Positions 1 through 7,998 of a stretch of DNA of 64,000 bases are shown here, in pieces. Made by a program: the position numbers and the translations under genes. The stretch is from Lachnospiraceae bacterium (GTDB lineage: Bacteria > Bacillota > Clostridia > Oscillospirales > CAG-272), in assembly GCA_024404495.1 (NCBI GenBank), contig JAKSPT010000003.1:52931-116930 (forward strand). The letters are read 5' to 3'. The notes beneath the pieces were generated by a model. It worked only from the letters and a program-made list of their open reading frames with translations. It was not told the DNA's origin and searched no databases. How positions within the stretch are numbered: the first letter of the stretch is position 1; every line of letters starts with the position of its first letter.

Positions 1-816
1 GTCGTAGCAAAGCACGCCGCAGTCCTCTCCCGCCTTCAGTTTTTCCGAAACGAAGGAAAGGAAGGCTTCGTCGCTGCCCTCCAGAAGCACGAGCGGGGCG
101 TCGGGCGCGTAGTGGCGGTACATCATACCGGGCGCGAGCGGACGCGTCCCCTCGGGCAGTTTTTCGGTCAGACACTTATCCGGGATCACGGTATCGGTCA
201 CGGTCAGCAGCATCTCAATTGTAATGCCGCCCGGACGGAGAAGATGGAGTCCTTTTCCGTCGTCGGTCGGCTTGACGATCGTCGATTCCACGCCGAAATC
301 GCATTCCCCGCCGTCGATCAAAACGTCCACTCTCCCGTCGAGATCGTGCTCGATATGGGAAAAGCGCGTGGGGCTCGGCTTACCGGAAAGGTTCGCCGAG
401 GGCGCCGCGATCGGAACGCCCGCAAGACGGATCAAAGCGTTTGCGATCGGGTGCGAGGGGATGCGGACGGCGACGGTATCGAGCCCGCCGGTCACGGTAT
501 AGGGAATGCAATCCTTTTTCGGCAGGATCACGGTGAGCGGTCCCGGGCAGAACGCGTCGGCGAGGCGATAGAACATTTCGTTCGTCACGCAGTATTTTTC
601 GGCGTCGCGCGCGTCGGCAAGATGGATGATGAGCGGATTGTCGCTCGGTCTTCCCTTCGCACGGTAGATTTTCACGGCGGCTTCCGCGTCAAGCGCGTTT
701 CCGCCGAGCCCGTAGACCGTTTCGGTTGGAAACGCGACGAGACCGCCGGAGCGGATCACGGCAGCGGCACGTTTCAGAGAGGCGGTATCGGGATGGAGGA
801 TTTTTTCGGTAGTCAT
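1..816 (-). CDS. tsaC: Threonylcarbamoyl-AMP synthase (Sua5/YwlC type), 3' end cut by window edge
   Basis: The protein makes threonylcarbamoyl-AMP from threonine, bicarbonate and ATP, the first step of t6A37 tRNA modification in the cytoplasm. The visible 272 residues start MTTEKILHPDTASLKRAA and contain the YrdC-fold signatures FPTETVYGLG, KGRPSDNPL and APSANLSGKPSPT. After the YrdC domain the chain continues through RPLAPGMMYRHYAPDAPL, the linker motif found in long Sua5/YwlC proteins and missing from short TsaC, so the C-terminal domain is present but runs off the window. The ATG overlaps the prfA stop as ATGA, which implies translational coupling. prfA next to ywlC is a common Firmicutes arrangement. 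I am sure of the family; the full length cannot be seen. Confidence 0.93.
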   Translation of the reverse strand, partial: MTTEKILHPDTASLKRAAAVIRSGGLVAFPTETVYGLGGNALDAEAAVKIYRAKGRPSDNPLIIHLADARDAEKYCVTNEMFYRLADAFCPGPLTVILPKKDCIPYTVTGGLDTVAVRIPSHPIANALIRLAGVPIAAPSANLSGKPSPTRFSHIEHDLDGRVDVLIDGGECDFGVESTIVKPTDDGKGLHLLRPGGITIEMLLTVTDTVIPDKCLTEKLPEGTRPLAPGMMYRHYAPDAPLVLLEGSDEAFLSFVSEKLKAGEDCGVLCYD

Positions 817-1898
817 GAATTGCCTTCGTCAGATGATTTCAGTTTTTCCGAGGTTTCGGCGACGGCGAGCGCTTCAAGAAGCGCGCCGAGGTCCCCGTCG
901 AGAACGCGGTCAAGGTTATACGTGGTATAGCCGATACGGTGATCGGTAATACGGTTCTGGGGGTAATGGTAGGTGCGGATCTTTTCGCTGCGGTCTCCTG
1001 TGCCGATCAGCGTTTTCCGTTCGGAAGAGCGCTTTTCGTCGGCTTCCTCGCGGCTTCTCTGCCACAGACGGGTCCGGAGGACGCGCATTGCCTTTTCTTT
1101 ATTCTGAAGCTGGCTGCGCTCGTCCCGGCATTCCACGACGAGACCGGTGGGCAGATGGGTGATGCGGATCGCGGATTCGGTTTTATTGATATGCTGACCG
1201 CCCGCGCCGCTGCTTTTCATCGTGTCGATCTTCAGATCGGATTCTCTGATCTCGACCGAAACGTCCTCCGCTTCGGGAAGCACGGCGACCGTCGCGGTCG
1301 AGGTCTGCAGCTTCCCCTGCGAATCGGTGACCGGAACGCGTTGGACGCGGTGAACGCCGCTTTCGTATTTCAGTCTGCCGTAAACGTCGGTGCCCTTTAC
1401 GGTAAAGGAGATCTCCTTCAGCCCGCCGAGACCCGTTTCGCTTCTCGATATCGGCTCGGTTTTCCAGCCCTGCTTCGCCAGATACATCGAGTACATCCGG
1501 TAAAGCTCGGCGGCAAACAGCGCGGATTCCTCCCCGCCCGCCGCCGCGCGGATCTCCATGATCACGTTGCGCTTATCGTCGGGATCGCGAGGGAGCAGAA
1601 GCAGAGTCAGTTCCCGCTCAAGCCGCTCTTCGTTTTCCTTGGCGGATTTCAGTTCCTCCTGCGCCAAAGCGAACATTTCGGCTTCACCGGGATCGGAAAG
1701 AAGCGCGAGCGCCCCTTTTTCGTCCTCTTTGGCGCGAAGATAGGCGCGGTAGGTCTCAATCAGCGGTTCAAGCGCGTTCTGATCGGAAAGAAATCTCCGC
1801 AGCTTTTCGGGATCGTTGTTGATCTCCGGCTGCGAAAGCGCCGCGGAGAGCTCCTCATAACGCTTTACCGCCTCGTTCAGCTTGTCCTCAAGCCTCAT
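813..1898 (-). CDS. prfA: Peptide chain release factor 1
   Basis: RF1 recognises UAA and UAG stop codons in the ribosomal A site and triggers release of the finished peptide. At 361 residues it has the usual family length. The GGQ catalytic motif lies at residues 233-235 (SSGAGGQHINKTESAIRITH). The codon-recognition tripeptide is PVT at 189-191 (RVQRVPVTDSQG); PxT marks RF1, whereas RF2 has SPF. The ATG overlaps the stop of the upstream aminopeptidase gene, and its own stop overlaps the tsaC start, so the three genes form a coupled translation unit. Confidence 0.97.
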   Translation of the reverse strand: MRLEDKLNEAVKRYEELSAALSQPEINNDPEKLRRFLSDQNALEPLIETYRAYLRAKEDEKGALALLSDPGEAEMFALAQEELKSAKENEERLERELTLLLLPRDPDDKRNVIMEIRAAAGGEESALFAAELYRMYSMYLAKQGWKTEPISRSETGLGGLKEISFTVKGTDVYGRLKYESGVHRVQRVPVTDSQGKLQTSTATVAVLPEAEDVSVEIRESDLKIDTMKSSGAGGQHINKTESAIRITHLPTGLVVECRDERSQLQNKEKAMRVLRTRLWQRSREEADEKRSSERKTLIGTGDRSEKIRTYHYPQNRITDHRIGYTTYNLDRVLDGDLGALLEALAVAETSEKLKSSDEGNS

Positions 1899-3286
1899 TT
1901 GTTGAAGCTGTGGAACGCCTTATAGGTCATATAAAGGTCAAGCTTGGAGATGACCTCGTAGGGCGCGTGCATCGAAATGACCGGAACGCCGAGGTCGACC
2001 GTTTCGATGTTGTATTTCGCGATATACTTGGCGACCGTTCCGCCGCCGCCCGCGTCGACCTTGCCGAGCTCGCCCGACTGCCAGACGACGCCGTTCTGAT
2101 CGAAGATATTGCGGACGTACGCGACGTACTCGGAGGAAGCGTCGTTCGTACCGCTCTTTCCGCCCGAACCGGTGTACTTGGTGAGGCATACGCCGCCGTT
2201 CAGGTAAGAGGAGTTGGAGCGCTCGTAGGGCTCCGCAAAGTTCGGATCGAACGCGGCGTTGACGTCGGCGGAGAGGCACTTGGAATTGCGGCGGAGCTTG
2301 TGGATGTTCGCGCCGAACGCGGAAGCGATCTCGTCGAGGAGGTCAAGAAACAGCATCGTCTGCATACCGCTCGTACCCTCGGAGCCGATCTCTTCCTTGT
2401 CGGCGAGGATGGTCACGACGGTCTTCTTTTCATCGGTGGTATGGAAGAGCGCGGTCAGCGCGGCATAGGCGCAGACGCGGTCGTCGTGCCCGTAGGCGCC
2501 GATCAGCGAACGGTCGAGACCGATATCGCGTGCCTTATACGCGGGAACGCCGCAAAGCTCTGCGCTCTGGAAATCTTCCTCGGTAAAGCCGTACTTTTCG
2601 TTCAGAAGCTTCATCAGGTTCAGCTTGATCGCGCTGTCGCCGCTCTTGTTGTCAATGGGCTTGGTGCCGAGGAGGATATTGAGCTGCTCGCCCGTGATGC
2701 CCTGCGCGAGGGTCTTCGACATCTGCTCTCTCGCGAGATGCGGCAGCAGGTCGTTGATATAGAGAACGGGATCGCTCTCGTCCTCGCCGATCACGACGCT
2801 GACCTTCGTTCCGTCGGTCTTCGTCACGACGCCGTGGAGCGCGAGCGGGATTGCCGTCCACTGATATTTCTTGACGCCGCCGTAATAATGGGTCTTGAAA
2901 AAGCCCATGCCGCTGTCCTCGTAAAGGGGATTCTGTTTCAGATCGAGACGGGGGCTGTCGATATGAGCGGCGGAAATGAAGACGCCGTTTTCGACCGGCT
3001 CGGTACCGATGCGGAAGAAATAAATGCTCTTGCCGCGGTTATTGAAATAATATTTGCCGCCGACCTCCAGCTTATCGCCGAAATCGTAGGATCTGAAGCC
3101 CTGCTTTTCGGCAAGCGCGATCGCCGCGATCACGGCCTCTCTTTCGGTTTTGGAGGCGTCGAGGAACTTCTTGTAGTCCTCGGCGTAAGCGGAAGCGGCA
3201 TCGCAGCCGGCGTCTCCGCATTCTTCAAACGCGTTCTTTCTCTTATAGAACAGCGCTTCCTTGAGTTCCTTGTTTTCTTCTCCCAT
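1895..3286 (-). CDS. M18 family aminopeptidase
   Basis: A 463-residue zinc metallo-aminopeptidase of family M18 (aspartyl aminopeptidase/ApeB group), a cytoplasmic exopeptidase that trims N-terminal residues from peptides. The metal-site and active-site blocks are visible in order: SAAHIDSPRLDLK (His ligand), YGHDDRVCAYAAL (bridging Asp), LADKEEIGSEGTSGMQ (catalytic Glu and ligand), SADVNAAFDP, and VISMHAPYEVISKLD (last His). I chose the ATG at 3286 because AAGGAG lies just upstream; a longer reading frame continues into the preceding lytic transglycosylase gene but has no start signal. The stop overlaps the prfA start codon. Substrate preference cannot be read from sequence. Confidence 0.92.
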   Translation of the reverse strand: MGEENKELKEALFYKRKNAFEECGDAGCDAASAYAEDYKKFLDASKTEREAVIAAIALAEKQGFRSYDFGDKLEVGGKYYFNNRGKSIYFFRIGTEPVENGVFISAAHIDSPRLDLKQNPLYEDSGMGFFKTHYYGGVKKYQWTAIPLALHGVVTKTDGTKVSVVIGEDESDPVLYINDLLPHLAREQMSKTLAQGITGEQLNILLGTKPIDNKSGDSAIKLNLMKLLNEKYGFTEEDFQSAELCGVPAYKARDIGLDRSLIGAYGHDDRVCAYAALTALFHTTDEKKTVVTILADKEEIGSEGTSGMQTMLFLDLLDEIASAFGANIHKLRRNSKCLSADVNAAFDPNFAEPYERSNSSYLNGGVCLTKYTGSGGKSGTNDASSEYVAYVRNIFDQNGVVWQSGELGKVDAGGGGTVAKYIAKYNIETVDLGVPVISMHAPYEVISKLDLYMTYKAFHSFNK

Positions 3287-3297
3287 GACGGTCTCCT

Positions 3298-3906
3298 TTA
3301 TTTCGTATTGGATTCGCCGGAAAGACGGTCGTACGCTTCCCAGGCGTTTTTGACTTTGTTCAGATAGTTTTTCGTTTCCGGAAACGGGATGTTTTTCAGT
3401 TTGCCGTTTTCGCTGATCTCCGGATCGTTCAGCCAGTTTTTGACTCTGCCGTCCCCGGCGTTGTAGGCGGCGATGGCAAGCTCCCAATCGGAAAACTCCG
3501 AATGGAAGTACGAGAGCAGATACGTCCCGCAGCGGATATTGGTCTCGGGATCGGTCCGCCCGTTTTCGGTCGTTTCTTCCCCGAGCCTCATGCACACCCA
3601 CTCGTAGGAGGCGGGCATGAGCTGCATCAGCCCTACCGCTCCTGCGTTTGATTCCGCTTCGGGATCGAAGCCGCTTTCCGAACGGATCACGGCAAAAACG
3701 AGATTTTCGGGAACCTCAAATTCCGCCGCGTACCGGGAAACGATCTCTTCGTATTCGGTCGGATAAACGAGCTGCTCCGCCTTTTCGGTCAGCTTTCTGC
3801 CGTATAGGATCCCGAGGATCAGCAAAACGCCGATCAGGATCACGACAAGCGGGACGAGCTTCCCGCCGCCGTTTTTCTTCGCCTTACGCTTTTTCTTCGT
3901 CGGCAT
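3298..3906 (-). CDS. Membrane-anchored lytic murein transglycosylase (SLT domain)
   Basis: A 202-residue protein with a lysine-rich cytoplasmic N-terminus, one membrane segment (about residues 17-35, LVPLVVILIGVLLILGILYG) and an external SLT/goose-lysozyme-type domain. SLT enzymes cleave the MurNAc-GlcNAc bond of peptidoglycan to form 1,6-anhydro ends. The catalytic Glu is E77 in RSESGFDPEA, followed by GAVGLMQLMP and the AAYNAGDGRV motif typical of the family. The 5' end overlaps coaE by 23 bases. Possible roles are wall turnover or sporulation, where small SLT proteins of this shape are common in Clostridia; the role is inferred only from family. Confidence 0.92.
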   Translation of the reverse strand: MPTKKKRKAKKNGGGKLVPLVVILIGVLLILGILYGRKLTEKAEQLVYPTEYEEIVSRYAAEFEVPENLVFAVIRSESGFDPEAESNAGAVGLMQLMPASYEWVCMRLGEETTENGRTDPETNIRCGTYLLSYFHSEFSDWELAIAAYNAGDGRVKNWLNDPEISENGKLKNIPFPETKNYLNKVKNAWEAYDRLSGESNTK

Positions 3907-4507
3907 CGGTGACTCCGATCTTTTTCAGGATCCGGTCGATATCGGAAAGCAGCGCCTCCCGCGTCTTGTTTTTCTGATTATAGATCATATATGCGCCGTT
4001 CAGCAGATAAAACGCGGTGTCAAGCTGCGCGTCGATCCGTTTTCCGGCGATCTCTTCCGAAATGCCGTCACGCCCGGTAATCCTGCTTATCCGCGTTTCG
4101 CGGGAAGCCGAAACGGCGACGATGACGTCGCATTCCCTGTCAAACCCGCTTTCGTAAAGAAGGGGCGCGTCGATGATCGCAGCGGGAAAGCCCTCTTTCT
4201 CCTTTTCCTTCAGCCATTCCCGGCAGGCGGAAAGGATATAGCGGTGAGAGATTTCGTTCAGGACCGCGCGTTTTACGGGATCGGAATAAACGATCTCCCC
4301 CATCTTTTTTCTGTGATAACTGCCGTCCGGCAGAAGGATCTCTTCGCCGAAGACCGAAACGAGCTCGTTCAGGCAGGGACTGCCCTTCTCGCAGACCGCA
4401 CGGGAGACCTTGTCGGTATCGAGGGCGGGGATCCCGCGCTGAAGAAACAGTTCGGAAACGAAACCCTTGCCGACGCCGCTCCCTCCGGTCAGACCGATCA
4501 CGACCAT
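3884..4507 (-). CDS. coaE: Dephospho-CoA kinase
   Basis: CoaE phosphorylates the 3' hydroxyl of dephospho-CoA with ATP, the last step of coenzyme A synthesis. The 207-residue protein has the family length, with the P-loop GLTGGSGVGKG at residues 5-15, the DTDKVSR block, IIDAPLLYESG, and a C-terminal nucleotide-binding segment starting RITGRDG. The start overlaps the end of the oxidoreductase gene by 10 bases, and its own end overlaps the transglycosylase start, so it sits within one transcription unit. Confidence 0.96.
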   Translation of the reverse strand: MVVIGLTGGSGVGKGFVSELFLQRGIPALDTDKVSRAVCEKGSPCLNELVSVFGEEILLPDGSYHRKKMGEIVYSDPVKRAVLNEISHRYILSACREWLKEKEKEGFPAAIIDAPLLYESGFDRECDVIVAVSASRETRISRITGRDGISEEIAGKRIDAQLDTAFYLLNGAYMIYNQKNKTREALLSDIDRILKKIGVTDADEEKA

Positions 4508-5616
4508 TCCTCAACCTCCGTAAAAGCACCGTGATTTCCGGCGGAACGCTTCGCCGCGTCAATGACCGCCTGCACGTACGCGCCCTCGAAAAAGTCGGGC
4601 AAAACGGCGGTATGATCGGAAAGCGCGGACAAAAGCGTATAATAACTGTGCGCGTGTGCGCGAAGCCAGCCGACCGGCGCTTTGGGGCTCGGGAAGGCGC
4701 CGCCGGGCGGATCGTATCTGCCTCCGACGTCAAGCCGCGTAAAGCCGTTCACGTTCTCCCCGTTCCGGTCATAGTATTCAAGGATCCCCGGCTCCGCCAT
4801 CGAAAACCGGAGCGCGCCGTTTTTGCAGTAGATCTCGAACCGAAGGTCGTCCTGCGTTCCGACGGCAAGCTTGGAAGCCTCGACCGTACCCATCGCGCCG
4901 TTTTTGAGAACGACGTTCAGATACGCCGCCTCCTCCGCGTCGGTCGTCCATTCCCCGCCGCCGATCCCTTTTCTTTGCGGATAACCAATCTGCGTCAAAG
5001 CCGAAACCGACGCGACCGGACCGAGCAGCGAGACCATCAGATCGATCACGTGAGAGCCGAGATCGTTGAGAACGCCTCCGCCGAAGGAACCGCATTGCTT
5101 CCATCCGGCTTTCTTTTCCGGCTCGGTGCAGCTCGCGTGGAGATAGGCAAAGCGGAAGGAAAGCGGATCGCCGAGCTTTCCGGAGGCGAGCAGCTTCTTT
5201 GCGTACAGCGTCGCCGGGAAGAAACGGTTATGGAAAACGACCTTGCCGATGAGACCCGCGTCCCTGACCGCCTTCGCGGCACGGTAGGACGACGGGGCGT
5301 CCGGACAGAGCGGCTTTTCGCAGTAGATATGCTTTCCGTATTTCACGCAGAGAGCGATAAGGTCTTCGTGGGAATCGTTCGGCGTGCAGATATCGATCAG
5401 GTCGATCTCCGGGTCGGAGATCATCGCCTCAGCAGAGGAATACGCCACGCAGCCGATCGCCTTCGCGGCAGCGGCGGTCGTTTCGGGCTTCGTGCAGACG
5501 ACGCCGACGATCTTTGCCTCAAACGGCAGAGGGCTGTAATAAAACGGCATCGCGGCAACCGAAAAGGCGTGGGTCTTTCCCATATTGCCGAAGCCGATCA
5601 GACCGATCCGGATCAT
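4498..5616 (-). CDS. Gfo/Idh/MocA family oxidoreductase
   Basis: A 372-residue NAD(P)-dependent sugar or inositol dehydrogenase-like protein. The Rossmann motif GLIGFGNMGKTH sits at the N-terminus, and HIYCEKPL carries the catalytic-face Lys-Pro of the family, followed by NHNRF-like and GGGVLNDLGSHVIDLM blocks of the substrate domain. The ATG at 5616 has AAAGGA nine bases upstream. A TTG 18 bases earlier lies inside that ribosome binding site and is not used here. Substrate is not predictable; neighbours (coaE, fliB-like) give no metabolic clue. Confidence 0.88.
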   Translation of the reverse strand: MIRIGLIGFGNMGKTHAFSVAAMPFYYSPLPFEAKIVGVVCTKPETTAAAAKAIGCVAYSSAEAMISDPEIDLIDICTPNDSHEDLIALCVKYGKHIYCEKPLCPDAPSSYRAAKAVRDAGLIGKVVFHNRFFPATLYAKKLLASGKLGDPLSFRFAYLHASCTEPEKKAGWKQCGSFGGGVLNDLGSHVIDLMVSLLGPVASVSALTQIGYPQRKGIGGGEWTTDAEEAAYLNVVLKNGAMGTVEASKLAVGTQDDLRFEIYCKNGALRFSMAEPGILEYYDRNGENVNGFTRLDVGGRYDPPGGAFPSPKAPVGWLRAHAHSYYTLLSALSDHTAVLPDFFEGAYVQAVIDAAKRSAGNHGAFTEVEEWS

Positions 5617-5643
5617 AGGCGGAATTCCTTTCAAACAAAAAAA

Positions 5644-6714
5644 TCAGAACAGCGGTGCAAATAACCCGTAAGCCGCAAGCCCGTCGGGGATCACGCGGTA
5701 TTTTCCGATCGAATACAGCGAGGAATGCTCCGAGAATCGGAACATATCGCTGACCAGATCAACGAAATCGTTCTGCCCGTTCTTTCCGATCAGGGCAAGC
5801 GGCAGAACGACGGCAAGAAAAGCGAACGCGACGGCAAAAGCGGTATAATTCTTTCCGGGCGAAAGCGCCGGGTCGGCGTACGGAAACTGCGTGTAGAAAA
5901 GATGGTTGGAAAGGATCTTTTCGAGCCATATTTCTGCTTTCGGGTAATTCGCGTCGAATTCCTTCCGCTTTTCGGAAAGGAGCCGGAAGGCAGACGAAGG
6001 ATCGATCCCGTCGGGATCGCCCCCGAGGAGCGGGAACACCGTATCGGCAAATTCATCGACCGAAACGCTCGTGCGGCGGTAAGAACGGATCAGCTTCAAT
6101 ACCGTCATCAGCGCGTCCTCTCCGCTGCCTTCGTTCCCCGCGATTTTTCCGGTCACCTTCTCGCCGATCAGACGGATGCGGTCCTTCAGCGAAAAACGGC
6201 GGTCCGACAACAGCGCGATGCACTCCCGGTTCAAGCGGAGCTTCTCTTCGGAATCCAGCGCGGATCCCAGACCCTCAAACGGAAGGTTCAGTTTCTCTTC
6301 CTCAAAGGAAAGCGGTTCGTCGTCACGGATCAGAAGCTCGACGGTCAGCTCGCAGCTTGCGCTCATCACCGCCTCTTCCGGGTTCCCTTTTTTGATCGAA
6401 CGCGGATACATCCGGCAGACGATGGGGAGAACGTCCTCCCCTTTTTCCTTCTGCAAAGCGCAGTATCCGTCCTCCCGAAGGATCGGGCATTTGCCCTCGT
6501 AATTCGGAGAGATCAGCGCGAAGCGTTCCTCTGTCGGGTAATCGGCAAGATGGAACGCACGGTCAAGCCGCTCACGCAGCTTTTCGGAGCATTCGATGCC
6601 GATCAGACGGTAGTATTCCTTTTCGGAGAGGGTGATGCCCCACCCGCCGCAGCAAACGTGACGGCATTCCCCGCACTTGCAGGAAAAATCCTTGTAATAA
6701 GACGGCGCAAACAC
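5644..6714 (-). CDS. FliB-like flagellin lysine-N-methylase family protein
   Basis: A 356-residue protein whose N-terminus carries the cysteine cluster FSCKCGECRHVCCGGWGI (C12, C14, C17, C21, C22), followed by CPILREDGYCALQ and PIVCRMYPRS. This cysteine layout is that of the FliB (lysine-N-methylase) family, in which the cysteines are expected to bind an iron-sulphur or other metal centre. Founding members methylate lysines of flagellin, but no flagellar gene is in this window and many Clostridia copies sit outside flagellar loci, so the target here is unknown. The start is GTG with GGAAG upstream. It is followed by the oxidoreductase gene after 27 bases. Confidence 0.75.
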   Translation of the reverse strand: MFAPSYYKDFSCKCGECRHVCCGGWGITLSEKEYYRLIGIECSEKLRERLDRAFHLADYPTEERFALISPNYEGKCPILREDGYCALQKEKGEDVLPIVCRMYPRSIKKGNPEEAVMSASCELTVELLIRDDEPLSFEEEKLNLPFEGLGSALDSEEKLRLNRECIALLSDRRFSLKDRIRLIGEKVTGKIAGNEGSGEDALMTVLKLIRSYRRTSVSVDEFADTVFPLLGGDPDGIDPSSAFRLLSEKRKEFDANYPKAEIWLEKILSNHLFYTQFPYADPALSPGKNYTAFAVAFAFLAVVLPLALIGKNGQNDFVDLVSDMFRFSEHSSLYSIGKYRVIPDGLAAYGLFAPLF

Positions 6715-6755
6715 GGTTGCTTCCGTATGGATTCCTTCTTTCGTCAGAAAGATTA

Positions 6756-7526
6756 TTATTCTGCAAAAATAAAACTGTCAGCAAAAGCCATATAAACGAT
6801 AAGCGTCGTTTTTTCAACGGTATAATCAAAGCCGAGACAGTCAAACCTGCCGTAAGCGGTAAAGGTATCGCCGCCGATCAGACGGGGTTCTCTCGTTTTT
6901 CTGCAATCAAAGATCTCATAATACTGTCCGTCCTGCCCTGTGCAGAAATAGCTCACGCCATATTCCGCGAAGTCATTCACACGGACGACGGTATAGGTAC
7001 CGCGAACGAGTTCCTTTTCGTGTGCATCCGGATCCCTTAGAAATGCGTTCGCGCTGATCTCAACGCAGGCGGCGCGATAGTCCGCCTCCGGCATACTGAC
7101 GTCCGTTTTCCTTTTGGATTCCCATTCCGTGATAAGACGGGGAATCAAGCCGTTAAACAGAAAGACCTGCAGGAGAACGTAAATCACAATCAGAACGACC
7201 GCGACGATCTTCACCCATTTTTTACGGTCGCTCGCAAGGAACAGGATCAGCGCGGGGATTCCGAGACCGAGCACGAAAAGGATCAGAAGGAACCACCAGC
7301 GGAAATAGACCGGCGTAAAGGTCGCTCCCTTCACCGCCTTCTCCCTCTTTTCCACAATCGGTTTGCGGTTGCCGGCTTTCATATTTTCGGGACAGGGCTT
7401 CTTGCAGATCGGACAGATATCGCCTTCAAAAAGCGTTTCGCAATCGGGACATCGGTTCAGCTCCGGATTGTCGTTATAAGCGGAATCACCCGAATATTTT
7501 CCGAGAGAGGTCTGTCTGTATTTCAT
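6756..7526 (-). CDS. Zinc-ribbon, two-pass membrane protein of unknown function
   Basis: About 256 residues. A zinc ribbon is seen near residues 26-41 (CPDC, then CPIC), followed by two membrane segments (WWFLLILFVLGLGIPALILF and IVAVVLIVIYVLLQVFLFNG) and an external or C-terminal domain of about 120 residues containing GTYTVVRVNDFAEYG, an OB-like pattern seen in small-molecule or membrane stress proteins. I do not recognise a named family. The ATG at 7526 lies 13 bases after AAAGGA; a TTG at 7535 is closer to it and could be the true start, adding three residues. A consensus promoter lies upstream at 7577-7605, making this the first gene of the minus-strand run. Confidence 0.7.
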   Translation of the reverse strand: MKYRQTSLGKYSGDSAYNDNPELNRCPDCETLFEGDICPICKKPCPENMKAGNRKPIVEKREKAVKGATFTPVYFRWWFLLILFVLGLGIPALILFLASDRKKWVKIVAVVLIVIYVLLQVFLFNGLIPRLITEWESKRKTDVSMPEADYRAACVEISANAFLRDPDAHEKELVRGTYTVVRVNDFAEYGVSYFCTGQDGQYYEIFDCRKTREPRLIGGDTFTAYGRFDCLGFDYTVEKTTLIVYMAFADSFIFAE

Positions 7527-7576
7527 AAAAAGCAAGCGTTCCTTTCCGAAATCAAAATATATGCGTATACATTGTC

Positions 7577-7605
7577 ATTATACCGCGAAACATCCTCAAT
7601 GTCAA
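7577..7605 (-). promoter_or_regulatory. Housekeeping sigma-factor promoter
   Basis: On the minus strand TTGACA (7605-7600) and TATAAT (7582-7577) are separated by 17 bases, a perfect vegetative promoter for the zinc-ribbon membrane protein and probably the whole run down to tsaC. Confidence 0.85.
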
Positions 7606-7670
7606 GGGAAAAAAGCAATACGGGTGAAAAAGAAGCCTCATAAACAAGCGATTCTTCCCTTTTTCAGACA

Positions 7671-7701
7671 AGAAAAGCCCCCGGGAAATCCCGAGAGCTT
7701 T
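7671..7701 (-). terminator. Intrinsic terminator after the HPr-like gene
   Basis: Read on the minus strand, AAAGCTCTCGGGA pairs imperfectly with TCCCGGGGGCTTT around a very short loop and is followed by TCTT. It lies 26 bases after the HPr-like stop codon and is the first terminator-like structure downstream of rnpB. Confidence 0.7.
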
Positions 7702-7726
7702 CTGTGCTTCCGTTGGTCCGCCGAAG

Positions 7727-7963
7727 TCAGCGGATGATGAAGGGGTCGATCTGCGCCATCAGCTTGTCGCACTCCTCGTCGGTGCCGTGCGCCACGAGCG
7801 TAATGGGAGAAAGAAGGTCGAGCGCGAAGATGCCCATGATGGATTTCGCGTCAACGGTATATCTTCCGGAGGTGAGGTCGATCTCGATCGTCTGCGCGGT
7901 CATGATATCGACGAAGTCGCGGACGTCCTTGATGGAAGTGAGTTTGATTTTAGTGGTTTTCAT
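7727..7963 (-). CDS. HPr-like protein lacking the phospho-acceptor histidine
   Basis: A 78-residue protein with the HPr fold signature around the regulatory serine: AKSIMGIFALDLLSP, with S41 equivalent to HPr Ser46. The segment where PTS HPr has His15 in HARP reads TSIKDVRDF, so the histidine that carries phosphate from enzyme I is absent. It therefore cannot act as a PTS phosphocarrier but could be regulatory, in the manner of Bacillus Crh (inference). The start has a strong AAGGAGGT. It lies 36 bases after the 3' end of rnpB with no terminator or clear promoter between, and is followed by a terminator. Confidence 0.85.
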   Translation of the reverse strand: MKTTKIKLTSIKDVRDFVDIMTAQTIEIDLTSGRYTVDAKSIMGIFALDLLSPITLVAHGTDEECDKLMAQIDPFIIR

Positions 7964-7998
7964 ATACGAATACCTCCTTGGGTTGTATTGTTAAATTT

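Noticed and set aside
3286..3601. N-terminal extension of the M18 aminopeptidase (about 105 codons)
   Set aside because: It overlaps the coding sequence of the lytic transglycosylase, and AAGGAG sits directly before the ATG at 3286.
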